Shown: piece by piece, positions 25,115 to 37,200 of the stretch
Position numbering within the stretch: position 1 is the stretch's first letter
Layout: each line of letters starts with the position of its first letter
Assembly (NCBI RefSeq): GCF_001730295.1
Contig: NZ_MIKA01000004.1
Coordinates: 41,994-105,993, forward strand
Reading direction: 5' to 3'
Source of the DNA: Enterococcus plantarum
GTDB taxonomy: Bacteria > Bacillota > Bacilli > Lactobacillales > Enterococcaceae
Length of the DNA: 64,000 nucleotides
Position numbers and translations under genes: made by a program
The notes under the pieces: generated by a model
Told to the model about the DNA's origin: nothing
Database searches by the model: none
What the model saw: the letters and a program-made list of their open reading frames with translations, nothing else

Positions 25115-25558
25115 TTAAATTAGGTTAGTAATATCTAATACTTCTGGTTGTTGTGCAGCATGTGGATGCTCAGCTCCACCGTATACGTTTAACTTAGTAA
25201 ATTGTTTACGGCCTAAAGTGTTTTTAGGAAGCATACCTTTTACAGAAGTTTCGATTAAACGACGAGAGTTTTTATCGCGTAATTCACCAGCAGTAACAGA
25301 TTTCAACCCACCTGGGTATTGGCTGTGACGGTAGTAAATTTTATCACTTGCTTTATTACCAGTTAATTTGATTTTATCAGCATTAATTACAATTACGAAA
25401 TCTCCAGTATCCACATGTGGTGTGAATGTTGGTTTATTTTTTCCACGTAAGATAGAAGCAACTACAGTTGATAGACGTCCCATTGGGATATCTGTTGCAT
25501 CTACTACATACCATTTACGTTCTACTTCGCCAGATTTGGCCATATATGTTGTACGCAC
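25115..25558 (-). CDS. rplM: 50S ribosomal protein L13
   Basis: 147 residues. Start is GTG at 25558 ([20 protein letters not shown]) with GGAGGAAAGAATC before it; the longer frame from 25693 covers the leader. Motifs: [15 protein letters not shown], [22 protein letters not shown] core, [27 protein letters not shown]. Co-transcribed with rpsI. A structured leader probably controls both. Confidence 0.97.
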   Translation of the reverse strand: MRTTYMAKSGEVERKWYVVDATDIPMGRLSTVVASILRGKNKPTFTPHVDTGDFVIVINADKIKLTGNKASDKIYYRHSQYPGGLKSVTAGELRDKNSRRLIETSVKGMLPKNTLGRKQFTKLNVYGGAEHPHAAQQPEVLDITNLI

Positions 25559-25559
25559 G

Positions 25560-25645
25560 ATTCTTTCCTCCAATTTTCTATTCGATGTTTGACATTCACT
25601 TGAGTTTCCGGGGCTCATTGTGGGGCAAACAATACCATTTAATAT
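25560..25645 (-). promoter_or_regulatory. Probable L13 ribosomal-protein leader
   Basis: The region before rplM is conserved-looking and includes GCCCCACAATGAGCCCCGG followed by AATGTCAAACATCG. Bacilli carry an L13 leader (autoregulatory RNA) in exactly this position. Assigned by position; a covariance model was not run. Confidence 0.45.
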
Positions 25646-25762
25646 GATACCTTCTATCACTAGTAAAGTCAATGAATTTCTAAGGTTTTCCACTATTTTT
25701 CTTCTAATTTTTTACGATAAAAAAAATTTACTTCTAATTTCAAAATAGAAAACACCTAAATA

Positions 25763-25782
25763 TGCGTAATGTATATTACGCA
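25763..25782. promoter_or_regulatory. Putative ArgR operator upstream of argG
   Basis: TGCGTAAT-GTAT-ATTACGCA, perfect 8-bp arms, plus two further TGTATATTWATTC-like half-sites at 25799 and 25830. Arginine repressor boxes have this AT-rich palindromic form. Confidence 0.5.
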
Positions 25783-25852
25783 CCTTTCAAAAGTAAAAAT
25801 GTATATTATTCCTAAAATATTTATTTTTATGTATATTTATTTATAAAAAGTG

Positions 25853-25881
25853 TTGATTTTTGCATTTTCAAGTGATATGAT
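25853..25881 (+). promoter_or_regulatory. argG promoter
   Basis: TTGATT (25853), 17-base spacer, TATGAT (25876). Transcript would start about 38 bp before the gene. Confidence 0.65.
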
Positions 25882-25925
25882 GAGAACAATCAAAAAAGAC
25901 AATTAGAAAATAAGGAGTGTTACTC

Positions 25926-27128
25926 ATGAAAGAAAAAGTTGTTTTAGCCTATTCTGGAGGACTAGATACCTCTGTTGCTGTTAAATGGTTAGTGGATGAA
26001 GGATACGATGTGATTGCTTGCTGTTTAGATGTTGGTGAAAAGAAAGATTTGGATTTTATCAAAAATAAAGCTTTAGAAGTTGGTGCTTCTGCTTCTTATA
26101 CGATTGATGCTAAGGAAGAATTTGCACAGGAATTCGCTTTGATTGCATTACAAGGGCATACCTTTTATGAGCAATCTTATCCACTAGTATCCGCTTTATC
26201 CCGCCCGCTGATTGCTAAGAAATTAGTAGAATTAGCTCACGAAACTGGCGCAACCACAATCGCTCATGGCTGTACAGGAAAAGGGAATGATCAAGTCCGT
26301 TTTGAAGTTGCGATCAACGCCCTTGCACCTGAGTTAAATGTGATTGCACCAGTTCGTGAATGGAAATGGTCACGTGAGGAAGAAATCAATTATGCCAAAG
26401 AAAAAGGTGTACCCGTCCCTGCGGACTTGGACAATCCTTATTCTGTCGACCAAAACCTTTGGGGCCGTGCCAATGAATGTGGCATTTTAGAAGATCCCTG
26501 GGCAACACCTCCAGAAGGGGCTTATGAATTAACTGCTAGTTTAGAGAATGCACCAGATGAAGCGGATATTATCGAATTAACTTTTGTTGAAGGCGTTCCA
26601 ACAGCAATCAACGGAAACGAAATGCTGTTATCCGATTTAATTTTAGACTTGAATGATTTAGCTGGTAAGCATGGTATTGGTCGGATCGATCATGTGGAAA
26701 ATCGTTTGGTTGGGATCAAATCACGTGAAGTCTATGAATGTCCAGCAGCGATCACACTAATGACTGCGCATAAAGAGTTGGAAGACTTGACCTTTGTTCG
26801 TGAAGTAGCTCATTTCAAACCAATCATTGAAAATCAATTATCACAAATCATTTATGACGGATTATGGTTCAACCCATTAACTGATGCCTTGATTGCTTTC
26901 TTAAAATCTACCCAAAAATACGTAAATGGCATAGTGCGGGTTAAACTCTTCAAAGGTCATGCTATCGTTGAAGGGCGTAAGTCTGAAAACAGTTTATACA
27001 ACGAAAACTTAGCGACTTATACTTCTGCCGATACCTTTGACCAAGACGCTGCTGTCGGATTTATCAAACTATGGGGACTTCCAACCAAAGTCAACGCAGA
27101 AGTCCAAGCATCGCTACACAAAAAATAA
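25926..27128 (+). CDS. argG: Argininosuccinate synthase
   Basis: Joins citrulline and aspartate with ATP, the penultimate step to arginine. 400 residues, usual length. N-terminal PP-loop AYSGGLDTS (residues 8-16), [12 protein letters not shown] (aspartate/ATP site), [10 protein letters not shown], and [14 protein letters not shown] 25926 has AAGGAGTG nine bases before it. argH follows after a 290-bp repeat-containing gap. No other arg biosynthetic gene is in the window. Confidence 0.97.
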   Translation: MKEKVVLAYSGGLDTSVAVKWLVDEGYDVIACCLDVGEKKDLDFIKNKALEVGASASYTIDAKEEFAQEFALIALQGHTFYEQSYPLVSALSRPLIAKKLVELAHETGATTIAHGCTGKGNDQVRFEVAINALAPELNVIAPVREWKWSREEEINYAKEKGVPVPADLDNPYSVDQNLWGRANECGILEDPWATPPEGAYELTASLENAPDEADIIELTFVEGVPTAINGNEMLLSDLILDLNDLAGKHGIGRIDHVENRLVGIKSREVYECPAAITLMTAHKELEDLTFVREVAHFKPIIENQLSQIIYDGLWFNPLTDALIAFLKSTQKYVNGIVRVKLFKGHAIVEGRKSENSLYNENLATYTSADTFDQDAAVGFIKLWGLPTKVNAEVQASLHKK

Positions 27129-27291
27129 TCACTGATATGCTTATTTTTTCTAAGTTGAATCGATACGTGAGTTAACTTTTACATTGTTGTAAATAAGGTT
27201 ATCCGATTCACCTATTTTAAATGACTTATCCGAGGAGAATTTCTTTTTGATCTGCGGATCGAAATAAGGAAATCGATATGTCTTCATTTTA

Positions 27292-27376
27292 GTCTCAAGA
27301 AATCAGAACAAACGGTTGGCACAGAAACCACTCCTTCTTATTTTCTCGGAGTAAAACACTTCTGTCCAACCTTCTT
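27292..27376 (+). repeat. EFAR-like repeat, copy 4
   Basis: TAGTCTCAAGAAATCAGAACAA leads (first 20 bases match copy 5), then GGCACAGAAACC, CTTATTTTCTCGGAG and ACTTCTGTCCAACC. Lies between argG and argH. Confidence 0.6.
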
Positions 27377-27418
27377 TCTTATCATAATGAATAATAATAC
27401 ATAAATGAGGTGTGCAGT

Positions 27419-28804
27419 ATGGGAAAATTATGGAGTGGGCGTTTTGAAGGAAAAAGCGAAGCATGGATCGATGCGTTCGGTGCCTCGATTCCTTTTGATC
27501 AAAAATTAGCCAAACAAGATATCATCGGAAGTTTAGCTCATGTAAAAATGTTGGCTAAGACGGGAGTTTTAACAGAAGATGAAGCCAAACAAATCACTTT
27601 AGGACTTACGACGATTCAAGAAAAACTGCTTGCCGATGAACTGACATTCAGTATAGAAAACGAAGATATCCATTTAAATATCGAAAAACTATTACATGAT
27701 GAAATCGGTCCAGTTGCAGGAAAATTGCATACAGGCCGCAGTAGGAATGATCAAGTCGCTACAGACATGCATCTTTATTTAAAAGAAATCGCTCAAGAAG
27801 TCATTAGCAAGATCCACTTATTCCGTCAAGTTTTAGTCCACAAAGCCGAAGAGAACATTGAGACCATCATGCCTGGCTACACCCATTTACAGCATGCACA
27901 ACCGATTTCGTTTGCTCACCATATGATGGCTTATTACGGTATGTTGACACGAGATCAAGAACGCTTTTCCGAAAGCTTGAAGCGAATCGACATTTCACCA
28001 TTAGGCTGTGCAGCTCTTGCCGGCACGACTTTTCCAATCGATCGTGCTTATTCAGCTGGATTACTAGGTTTTTCTTCCATTTACGAAAATAGTCTAGACG
28101 GCGTAAGTGATCGGGATTTCATTTTAGAATTCCTTAGCAATAGCTCCATTCTAATGATGCATCTTTCCAGATTTTGCGAAGAAATCATTTTATGGTGCAG
28201 TCACGAGTTTCAATTTGTTGAATTAACAGATACTTTTTCTACAGGCAGCTCGATTATGCCACAGAAGAAGAATCCAGATATGGCAGAATTGATTCGGGGA
28301 AAGTCTGGGCGTGTATATGGCAATTTATTCAGCCTTTTAACGGTTTTAAAAGGATTGCCGCTAGCTTATAACAAAGATCTACAAGAAGACAAAGAGGGCA
28401 TGTTTGATACGTCTCACACGATTTTAACTAGTTTAGAGATCATGGCTGGCATGGTAGAGACGATGAAACTGAATCAAGAGATCATGGAAAAGTCCACTGA
28501 AAAAGATTTTTCAAATGCAACAGAACTAGCAGATTATCTAGCAAGCAAAGGAATGCCCTTTAGACAAGCTCATGAAGTGGTTGGAAAATTAGTTTTAGAT
28601 TGTACAAAACAAGGCATTTATTTACAAGATGTTCCATTAGAACAATATCAAGCAATTACACCTTTGATCCAATCTGATATTTATCAAACCTTATCATCAA
28701 AAACAGCCATTGAGCGTCGGCATTCATACGGTGGAACTGGGTTCGATCAAGTGAAAGCCGCAATTGAACGTAGTAAGCTGAAACTAGAAAGCGAAGAAAA
28801 CTAA
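27419..28804 (+). CDS. argH: Argininosuccinate lyase
   Basis: Cleaves argininosuccinate to arginine and fumarate. 461 residues. Fumarase/aspartase superfamily: KLWSGRFEG start, [25 protein letters not shown] with the catalytic His, and signature [12 protein letters not shown] (about residue 277). Start ATG 27419 has GAGGTG upstream. Terminator at 28806. Confidence 0.97.
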   Translation: MGKLWSGRFEGKSEAWIDAFGASIPFDQKLAKQDIIGSLAHVKMLAKTGVLTEDEAKQITLGLTTIQEKLLADELTFSIENEDIHLNIEKLLHDEIGPVAGKLHTGRSRNDQVATDMHLYLKEIAQEVISKIHLFRQVLVHKAEENIETIMPGYTHLQHAQPISFAHHMMAYYGMLTRDQERFSESLKRIDISPLGCAALAGTTFPIDRAYSAGLLGFSSIYENSLDGVSDRDFILEFLSNSSILMMHLSRFCEEIILWCSHEFQFVELTDTFSTGSSIMPQKKNPDMAELIRGKSGRVYGNLFSLLTVLKGLPLAYNKDLQEDKEGMFDTSHTILTSLEIMAGMVETMKLNQEIMEKSTEKDFSNATELADYLASKGMPFRQAHEVVGKLVLDCTKQGIYLQDVPLEQYQAITPLIQSDIYQTLSSKTAIERRHSYGGTGFDQVKAAIERSKLKLESEEN

Positions 28805-28805
28805 A

Positions 28806-28845
28806 AAATCTTCTAAAAGATAGTATGTTATCTTTTAGAAGATTT
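28806..28845 (+). terminator. Bidirectional terminator between argH and dps
   Basis: AAATCTTCTAAAAGATA, loop GTATGT, TATCTTTTAGAAGATTT; symmetric, so it serves both convergent genes. Confidence 0.85.
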
Positions 28846-28856
28846 AACTTTTTTGA

Positions 28857-29345
28857 TTAACGAGTTTTCGCATGTGAATCTGCATCAATACCAGGCGCTT
28901 TGCCTAATTTTGCTTGCAACATCCAAATATTTTTCTCGATATCTGTTTTGTTTGCAATAAAGATATCTTGTGTAGAATCGTCGCCTTCTTCACCAGACAC
29001 TTCAATTCCTTTTTGGTATAAATCAGCTAAATAACGGTAGCCTTCTACTAATTTTTCCATACGTTCAGGAATTGTACGTTCGTATGTGCCGATTTCATCT
29101 GAAATACCTGTATGATCAGCAAATTCTTGTAATGTTGAGTAAGGAGCGCCATCTAATGTGATCAAGCGTTCAGAAATAACGTCTAATTGATCATTGATTT
29201 GGTCCATATATTCGTCCATTTTAGGGTGTAATGTCAGGAATTCTGGGCCACGCATATACCAGTGTGTTTGGTGGATCACCACTGAAAACTGGCTTAAATC
29301 CGCAACTAGTTGGTTCAATACTTCTTTAGTTTGTTCAAATTTCAT
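28857..29345 (-). CDS. dps: Dps-family ferritin-like protein
   Basis: 162 residues, four-helix bundle. Iron-oxidising site residues are present: HQTHWYMRGPEFLTLHPKMD (shown in full: two His, the Asp/Glu set) and DQINDQLDVISERL. Forms 12-mers that store iron and protect DNA from peroxide. No long basic tail, so DNA binding may be weak. AGGAGG precedes the start. Alone between argH and a lipoprotein gene. Confidence 0.94.
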   Translation of the reverse strand: MKFEQTKEVLNQLVADLSQFSVVIHQTHWYMRGPEFLTLHPKMDEYMDQINDQLDVISERLITLDGAPYSTLQEFADHTGISDEIGTYERTIPERMEKLVEGYRYLADLYQKGIEVSGEEGDDSTQDIFIANKTDIEKNIWMLQAKLGKAPGIDADSHAKTR

Positions 29346-29465
29346 TATACATCATCCTCCTAAATTTTTATCTATAGTTAATTGTAGTACGAAACAATGA
29401 AAAAGTACACTAAAATCCTCATCATTAAACTATTTCTCATTTAATAATAATTATAAACTAGGACA

Positions 29466-30194
29466 TTAAGGTAACGGTAACGTGTCCAATGAATCGATAA
29501 TTTCCTTAGCTACTTCATTTAATGCTTCTTCCAGTTCTTCATTCATCGTATTAGTATCTTTCGAACCAGAGATGAATGACATGAACAAATTAGAGACAGC
29601 CGTTTTTTGATTATCTGGTACAAACCACTTCCCTTTTTCTTTCTCTAAACGTAACGTTAATTCAACTGGATCTGTTTTGATTTTAATTGATTTGACTCGT
29701 TCTTCTAAAATAGAAAAAGTCGCTTCCAGTGTTTTTTGCTCATCTTTGGCTATTTCAGGATTTGCTAGTGTGTCTTTTACCAGTTGCCTTGTCATCTCTT
29801 GCATCGCACTCACCAAATCCAAGCCAGTCACATAATAAGAGATTGTTGCGCCAGTTTTTGTTTCATCTATTTGAACGATTTTATAGGTTGCTTTTTCTCT
29901 TGCTTGTTGCAATAGCTCATTTGTTAACTGATCTGCTTGTTTTTCTGGAACCTTTGCTCCTGTGGAAGATAATCCTTTCACAAAATTTTCTTCGAACGTT
30001 TTACTATTTTGATCTAGTTCTTTACCAACTTGTTCGCCATCACGAAATTCTTTAGCAAAATTATTTTTTTCTTTTTGATAAACTAAACGATCCACAAACA
30101 ACGCCCCAGCGTCTTCTGCTGAGATACCTCTAGATCCACAACTTGTCAGAAAAATTCCTACTAACAGTAAAGAAGTGATCCATAACTTTTTCAT
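29466..30194 (-). CDS. Lipoprotein of unknown function (DUF5105-like)
   Basis: 242 residues. Lipobox LVGIFLTSC places the acylated Cys at residue 19. The mature part is mostly helical and charged, with a pattern seen in DUF5105 lipoproteins: FVDRLVYQKEKNNF early and EKGKWFVPDNQ late. No catalytic motif. The gene stands alone. Confidence 0.8.
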   Translation of the reverse strand: MKKLWITSLLLVGIFLTSCGSRGISAEDAGALFVDRLVYQKEKNNFAKEFRDGEQVGKELDQNSKTFEENFVKGLSSTGAKVPEKQADQLTNELLQQAREKATYKIVQIDETKTGATISYYVTGLDLVSAMQEMTRQLVKDTLANPEIAKDEQKTLEATFSILEERVKSIKIKTDPVELTLRLEKEKGKWFVPDNQKTAVSNLFMSFISGSKDTNTMNEELEEALNEVAKEIIDSLDTLPLP

Positions 30195-30255
30195 TTCCTT
30201 TCCCCCGTTCTCTTACTACTAGTAAAGCAAGTTCAGAGGTATTTGTCAAAATAAT

Positions 30256-31785
30256 TTATTCTAAATCCGCTCTTAATTTTGATAATTGATGATAACTGGC
30301 TGACAGTTGTTGTTGCGTTGTTATAAACAGGGGATAGATCTGTTGATAAATTTCATAGTTTTCAGCATTAGGTTCAACTATTTCATAAATCTCAACTTGT
30401 TCACATGCTGTTTCTAAATCTGGTATTATACCTAAACTTTGCCAACCTAATAAAACAGCTCCTAAAGCTGAAGCTTCAAGACTTTCAGTTAATGAAAGGT
30501 TATGTCCAAAAACATCAGCCATCACTTTTTTAAACTCCTCTGAATCAGCAAAACCACCAGTAGCTCGAATTTCCTTCACTGTTCCACCAAGCTCTTCTAA
30601 TTCTGTTAAAATACGCTTCAAATTTAAACAAATGCCTTCAACTACTGCACGCATCATTAATTTGTCATCATGATTTCTTTTCAGACCGACGAAACTCCCG
30701 GTAGCTTCTGCATTCCATAACGGTGCACGCTCTCCAAGTAAATACGGGTGAAACATCAATCCCTTAGCTCCTGTTGGCGTATCTTTTACTAATGCCATTA
30801 CCTTATCATAGGGATTTTCTCCGGATTTTCGCGCTTCAGTTTGAACTTCTTTCACTAAATTCTCACATGCCCAATCGAAGATTCCAGCGCCATTACTTGT
30901 CGCTCCTCCAATCACCCAATGATTTTCATCCAACACGCAGCAAAAAGTCTCAGCTTGTGGATGCGTACGCGGCTGCTCTACAACATACCGTAAAGCACCA
31001 CTTGTTCCAACCGTCAATGTAGCTATTCCTTTCGTCATGGCGCCTAATCCTAAGTTGGATAACGGACCATCTGCCCCTCCCAATACAAAAACTGTTTTCG
31101 TAGACAAACCTAATTGCTCCAACCATTCAGCACTTAAATCCGTTAATTGATGGGTGGGGGTGACCAGTGTCGGTAACTGTTCGATGGTAATATCCATTTC
31201 CGATAAGGCTTGCTGATCCCAAATAAGATCATGGATATTTAAAAAACCCGTCCCAGAAGCCGTGCTAATGTCTGTCATATACAGACCGAATAAACGATAA
31301 AAAACATACTCTTTCATGCCAATAAATTTCCCTGCTTGCTCGAAAATTTCATAGTATTCTTCTTTTAGCCAACGGATTTTATGAAAAGGTGTCATGGGAT
31401 GCATCGGCAATCCTGTATTTTGATACATTGTCTTTCCTAAAATCGTATCCTTCAACTCTTCCGCATATTTTTCTGCTCGGTTATCCGCCCAAGTAATCAT
31501 TCGAGTCAGTGGTTGATTATTTTTATCCATAACGATCAATCCATGCATCGCCGTAGAAAATGAGATTAGTGAAATTTCAAGCGGTTTCACCGCACTTACT
31601 ACTTGTTGGATACACGCAACTACCGCTTGAAAAATTTGATCGACATCTTGTTCTGCCATGCCTTCGGTTTCCTGAATAAGCGGATAACGAACATAGAACG
31701 ATGCCTGAACTGTCCCATCTTTTCTAAACGCGACAGCCTTTGTCTGAGTCGTACCAATATCTACACCAATTGCTATTTTTTCCAT
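30256..31785 (-). CDS. gntK: Gluconokinase (FGGY family)
   Basis: Phosphorylates gluconate to 6-phosphogluconate. 509 residues. Two actin-like domains: N-terminal GVDIGTTQTKAVAF (ATP loop), STAMHGLIVMD, ITWADNRA; C-terminal GGADGPLSNLG, TVGTSGALR, and ATGGFADSEEF. The MHG and WADNRA segments favour gluconate over xylulose or glycerol. No permease or regulator of a gnt operon is next to it, so assignment to gluconate rests on sequence pattern alone. GAGGCGAGAAG precedes the ATG. Confidence 0.85.
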   Translation of the reverse strand: MEKIAIGVDIGTTQTKAVAFRKDGTVQASFYVRYPLIQETEGMAEQDVDQIFQAVVACIQQVVSAVKPLEISLISFSTAMHGLIVMDKNNQPLTRMITWADNRAEKYAEELKDTILGKTMYQNTGLPMHPMTPFHKIRWLKEEYYEIFEQAGKFIGMKEYVFYRLFGLYMTDISTASGTGFLNIHDLIWDQQALSEMDITIEQLPTLVTPTHQLTDLSAEWLEQLGLSTKTVFVLGGADGPLSNLGLGAMTKGIATLTVGTSGALRYVVEQPRTHPQAETFCCVLDENHWVIGGATSNGAGIFDWACENLVKEVQTEARKSGENPYDKVMALVKDTPTGAKGLMFHPYLLGERAPLWNAEATGSFVGLKRNHDDKLMMRAVVEGICLNLKRILTELEELGGTVKEIRATGGFADSEEFKKVMADVFGHNLSLTESLEASALGAVLLGWQSLGIIPDLETACEQVEIYEIVEPNAENYEIYQQIYPLFITTQQQLSASYHQLSKLRADLE

Positions 31786-31886
31786 CTTCTCGCCTCATTT
31801 CACACTTTCATTATTCCGAATAAAAAAAGAATTGTCTAGTTAAAAAGCCAGTTATTTGCGTATTTCTTTATGAAAGGAGTTTTTAT

Positions 31887-32573
31887 ATGTTGATGATTTA
31901 TTTTGTTTTTGGTAGTGTGATGGGTTCGTTTCTTTGTTTAGCTGCTGAAAGAATCCCTATTGGAAAATCCATCTTATTCCCTGCTTCTCATTGTTCTTAT
32001 TGCCAGACTAAGTTGACGATTCCTGAATTGATTCCGATTATTTCCATTATTTTTCTGCGCTTTCGTTGCCGTTATTGCGGATACAAATTATCATCCATTT
32101 ATTTCTACAGTGAGGTGATTGGTGGATTTCTTTGCTTGTATATAACTTTTAAGTCGATTCACCCGTTATATTCCCTTTCCTTTTTATTTACAGCAGTTAT
32201 CTTATCTTTAACAGATATTTTCTATTTAATCGTTGAGCCTAAAATTTTTTATCCGTTGTCTATTTTATTATGTATTGGACACTTTTACCTAGCCTTACCG
32301 ATTTATTTTTTCACTAGCGGAATTATTTTCTTTAGTTTACATGGGTTAAACTATATCTTGCCTGATTCCATAGGGGGTGGAGACATTCTTTTATTAACTG
32401 TATGGGGGGCGCTTTTAGGCGGTAACTCTCTTGTCTTAATATTGTTTATTGCCAGTAGCAGTGGTCTGCTTTTTCTTTTTATTTACCAATACATTTTAAA
32501 GAAAAAAATGGAACAGCTCCCTTTTGTACCGTTTTTAAGTATCGGATTATTCCTTGTATTTGTATGTAAATAA
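31887..32573 (+). CDS. comC: Type IV prepilin peptidase (A24)
   Basis: 228 residues, integral membrane aspartic protease that cleaves and methylates prepilin-like competence pseudopilins. N-terminal GSVMGSFLCLAAERIP, paired zinc ligands CSYCQTKL and CRYCGYKL, catalytic Asp in SLTDIFYLIVEP and in GGGDILLL. About seven hydrophobic helices. GAAAGGAG precedes ATG 31887. Followed by an EFAR-like repeat. It implies a com pilus elsewhere in the genome. Confidence 0.9.
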   Translation: MLMIYFVFGSVMGSFLCLAAERIPIGKSILFPASHCSYCQTKLTIPELIPIISIIFLRFRCRYCGYKLSSIYFYSEVIGGFLCLYITFKSIHPLYSLSFLFTAVILSLTDIFYLIVEPKIFYPLSILLCIGHFYLALPIYFFTSGIIFFSLHGLNYILPDSIGGGDILLLTVWGALLGGNSLVLILFIASSSGLLFLFIYQYILKKKMEQLPFVPFLSIGLFLVFVCK

Positions 32574-32575
32574 AT

Positions 32576-32766
32576 AAACTGAGACACGACTCTACGAGTC
32601 ATATCTCAGTCTCAAAGAATCCGAATAAACGGCGGCAGCAGAAGTAACTACTACCTTTGCTTTGATCACATCAAATTCTAAGTGCTAAAGCAAAATAAGG
32701 GCCAAATTGATGTTACACAGTACCTACTTGGTTCTCGGAGTTAAACACTTCTGTCCGATCCTCGAT
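32576..32766 (+). repeat. EFAR-like repeat, copy 5 (longest)
   Basis: First stem ACTGAGACACGACTC ... TCTCAGTCTC, linker AATCCGAATAAACGG, then GCAGCAGAAG, an extra internal hairpin module (TTTGCTTT/AAAGCAAA), and TCGGAG ... CTTCTGTCCG. The extra module shows the modular build. Confidence 0.65.
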
Positions 32767-32773
32767 TCATAAA

Positions 32774-33307
32774 TTAGTTATTTTTCCAATTTTTTCGAAT
32801 AAACCCCGCACGTCCAGATCCTTCTTTATACAGGTTATAATGTATACTATGTTTTTTATAATAATCTTGATGGTAGTCTTCAGCTGGATAAAAAGGCTGA
32901 GCAGGTTCGATTTTTGTAACGATTGGCTGAGTAAAACGACCACTAGCTTCTAATGCCGCTTTCGATTTTTCTGCTGCTTCCTTTTGATTCTCATTAGCAT
33001 AAAAAATGACTGGACGATAGGAGTCACCACGGTCAGCAAATTGTCCTAAAGCATCCGTTGGGTCTGTTTGTTGCCAATACGTCTCTACTAATTTTTCGTA
33101 TGGAATAATCACTGGATCATACGTAATTTCAACTGCTTCTGTATGGCCTGTTGTTCCTGTTGTCACTTGTTCATATGTTGGATTTTCAACGTGTCCTCCA
33201 GTATATCCAGCCACAACTGAAATGATTCCTGGTTGAGTGTCAAAAGGTTTGACCATACACCAGAAACAGCCACCAGCAAAAATTGCCGTTTCATATTGTT
33301 GTTCCAT
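32774..33307 (-). CDS. msrA: Peptide methionine (S)-S-oxide reductase MsrA
   Basis: 177 residues. Catalytic GGCFWC with Cys14, [27 protein letters not shown], and the [10 protein letters not shown] motif with substrate-binding residues. No fused MsrB domain. Repairs oxidised methionine in the cytoplasm. Confidence 0.96.
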   Translation of the reverse strand: MEQQYETAIFAGGCFWCMVKPFDTQPGIISVVAGYTGGHVENPTYEQVTTGTTGHTEAVEITYDPVIIPYEKLVETYWQQTDPTDALGQFADRGDSYRPVIFYANENQKEAAEKSKAALEASGRFTQPIVTKIEPAQPFYPAEDYHQDYYKKHSIHYNLYKEGSGRAGFIRKNWKNN

Positions 33308-33420
33308 GATTCCTTCACCCTTTCTTTTTCTTTATCATAAGCCGAATGAAAGAATAATGATATTGATTTGCTTGAAAAAACAATTGACATGGGATGGTTT
33401 CCATATGATAAATTGAGTAA

Positions 33421-34161
<741 letters not shown>

Positions 34162-34163
34162 GC

Positions 34164-34204
34164 AAAAAGGCTTGAAATCGATTGATTTCAAGCCTTTTTC
34201 TTTT
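34164..34204. terminator. Bidirectional terminator (rpoC and isomerase-like gene)
   Basis: AAAAAGGCTTGAAATC, loop GATT, GATTTCAAGCCTTTTTC. Confidence 0.9.
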
Positions 34205-34207
34205 TTT

Positions 34208-37200
34208 CTATTTATTCAACTCATTCAAAGCATCTTCAGCAGCCATTTGTGCTTCAATATCAGAGATACTGTAGACATTTTCGCTCGCTACGCCAACTTC
34301 TTTTGGTTCCATGTTACGGTAACGAGCCATACCAGTACCAGCTGGGATGATCTTACCAATGATAACATTTTCTTTCAAACCAAGTAATGGGTCTTTTTTA
34401 CCGCGAATCGCAGCATCTGTTAACACACGAGTTGTTTCTTGGAATGACGCAGCAGATAAGAAACTATTTGTTTCTAATGATGCTTTTGTAATCCCTAGTA
34501 AGACTGGACGGCTTGTTGCGGGAACGCCACCAGCTACTAATGTGTCATAGTTACGATCTTTAAATTCAGCGATATCTAGCAATGTACCCGGTAAGATTTC
34601 AGTGTCACCTGGATCCATGACACGAACTTTACGAAGCATTTGACGAACCATTACTTCGATATGTTTATCACCGATTTCTACCCCTTGCATGCGGTAAACG
34701 CGTTGTACTTCACGCAATAGGTAGTTTTCAACAGATAAAACATCGCGAACTTGTAGCAGCTGCTTAGGATCGATCGAACCTTCTGTCAATGGCTCACCAC
34801 GACGGATCGTATCGCCTTCAGCGACTTTCATACGAGCTGTATAAGGAACTGTATACGTGCGTGTATCAGTTTTCCCTTTGATTGTTACTTCTTTTTGGCG
34901 TGTTGCAGGATCTTCAGAAATATCGATTACTTCACCGGTTACTTCTGTGATAACTGCTTGTCCTTTAGGATTACGTGCTTCAAAGATTTCTTGGACACGA
35001 GGTAGACCTTGAGTAATATCATCTCCGGCAACCCCACCTGTATGGAACGTACGCATTGTTAATTGAGTACCAGGTTCTCCGATTGATTGAGCAGCAATTG
35101 TACCCACTGCCTCCCCAACTTCAACACCTGAACCAGTTGCTAAGTTACGGCCGTAACAATGTTTACATACACCATGTTTGGTATTACATGTAAATACAGA
35201 ACGGATCGTTACGGTTTCAACACCAGCATCCACGATTTCTCTTGCAAGATCTTCTGAAATCAGTTGATCTTCGCCAATAATCATTTTGCCAGTTTCAGGA
35301 TGCATCACTGATTTACGCGTATAACGTCCAAGTAAACGTTCTTCTAACGGTTCAATGATTTCATTCCCTTCACGAATTGATTGGATCACTAGACCACGGT
35401 CAGTTCCACAATCGTCTTCACGAATAATAACATCTTGGGCAACGTCAACTAAACGACGAGTCAAGTAACCTGAATCGGCTGTCTTCAAGGCTGTATCGGT
35501 CATCCCTTTACGAGCACCATGGGTAGAGATAAACATTTCCAAGACAGAAAGTCCTTCACGGAAATTTGAGATGATTGGCAGTTCCATGATACGTCCGTTT
35601 GGAGCGGCCATCAGTCCACGCATACCAGCAAGCTGAGTAAAGTTGGAGATGTTACCACGGGCTCCTGAATCTGACATCATGAAGATCGGATTTTTAGCGT
35701 CCATACTTTCGATCAGTTTTTGTTGGATCTCATCTTTGGCTTTGTTCCAAACAGCAATAACACGTTCATAACGTTCGTCATCTGTAATCAGACCACGACG
35801 GAATTGTTTCGTAATATTTTCAACTTGTTTATGGGCATCATCAATGATTTCTTGTTTCTCATGCAATACCATGATATCGGCGATACCAACAGTCATACCA
35901 GCATGAGTCGAATGTTTATACCCTAAGTCTTTCATTCTATCAAGCATCTTAGAAGTTTCAGTGATATGGAATCTCTTGAAGACTTCAGCGATAATATTTC
36001 CTAAGTTTTTCTTCTTGAATGGTAAGACTAATTCTTGCTCTTTAATGTGAGTAGGAATGTCTGTACCAGCTTCTACAAAATACTTGTCAGGCGTTTGCAC
36101 TGTCAAGTTGTAATCAGTTGGTTCATTCAAGTAAGGGAACTCTACAGGCATGATTTCATTAAAGATGATCTTACCTACAGTTGTGACCAAAATACGTTCT
36201 TTTTGCCAATCCGTAAACGGTTTGTCACCAAGTAATGTTGTTTGAACACCGATACGTGAGTGTAAATGTACGTATCCATTACGCCATGCTAAAACAGCTT
36301 CATTCATGTCGCGGAAGATCATACCTTCCCCTTCACGTCCTTCTTCTTCCATTGTTAGGTAATAGTTACCTAAGACCATATCTTGAGAAGGTGTTACAAC
36401 TGGTTTACCATCTTTTGGATTCAAAATGTTTTGAGCAGCTAACATTAGCATACGTGCTTCTGCTTGTGCTTCTTCGTTCAACGGAACGTGAACGGCCATT
36501 TGGTCTCCATCGAAATCGGCGTTATAGGCTTCACAAACTAATGGGTGAAGACGGATTGCACGACCTTCAACCAACACAGGTTCAAAAGCTTGGATACCAA
36601 GTCTGTGTAGTGTAGGTGCTCGGTTAAGCAATACTGGATGCTCTTGAATAACTTCTTCTAGAATATCCCAAACTTCATCTTCTCCGCGTTCGATTTTACG
36701 TTTTGCATTTTTGATGTTTGTTGCAATTTCACGTTGAACTAATTCACGCATCACAAATGGTTTGAATAATTCAATCGCCATTTCTTTTGGAAGTCCACAT
36801 TGGTACATTTTCAAGTTAGGTCCTACGACGATAACTGAACGACCAGAGTAATCCACACGTTTACCTAGTAAGTTTTGACGGAAACGACCTTGTTTCCCTT
36901 TTAACATATGAGAAAGAGATTTCAATGGGCGGTTACCTGGTCCTGTAACTGGACGGCCACGACGACCATTATCAATCAATGCATCGACTGCTTCTTGCAG
37001 CATACGTTTTTCATTTTGAACAATGATATTTGGCGCATTTAAATCTAATAAACGTTTCAAACGGTTATTACGGTTGATCACACGACGGTATAAGTCATTC
37101 AAATCAGAAGTTGCAAAACGTCCACCTTCTAATTGAACCATAGGACGTAAATCTGGTGGGATTACAGGGATGACATCCATAACCATCCAGCTTGGTAGAT

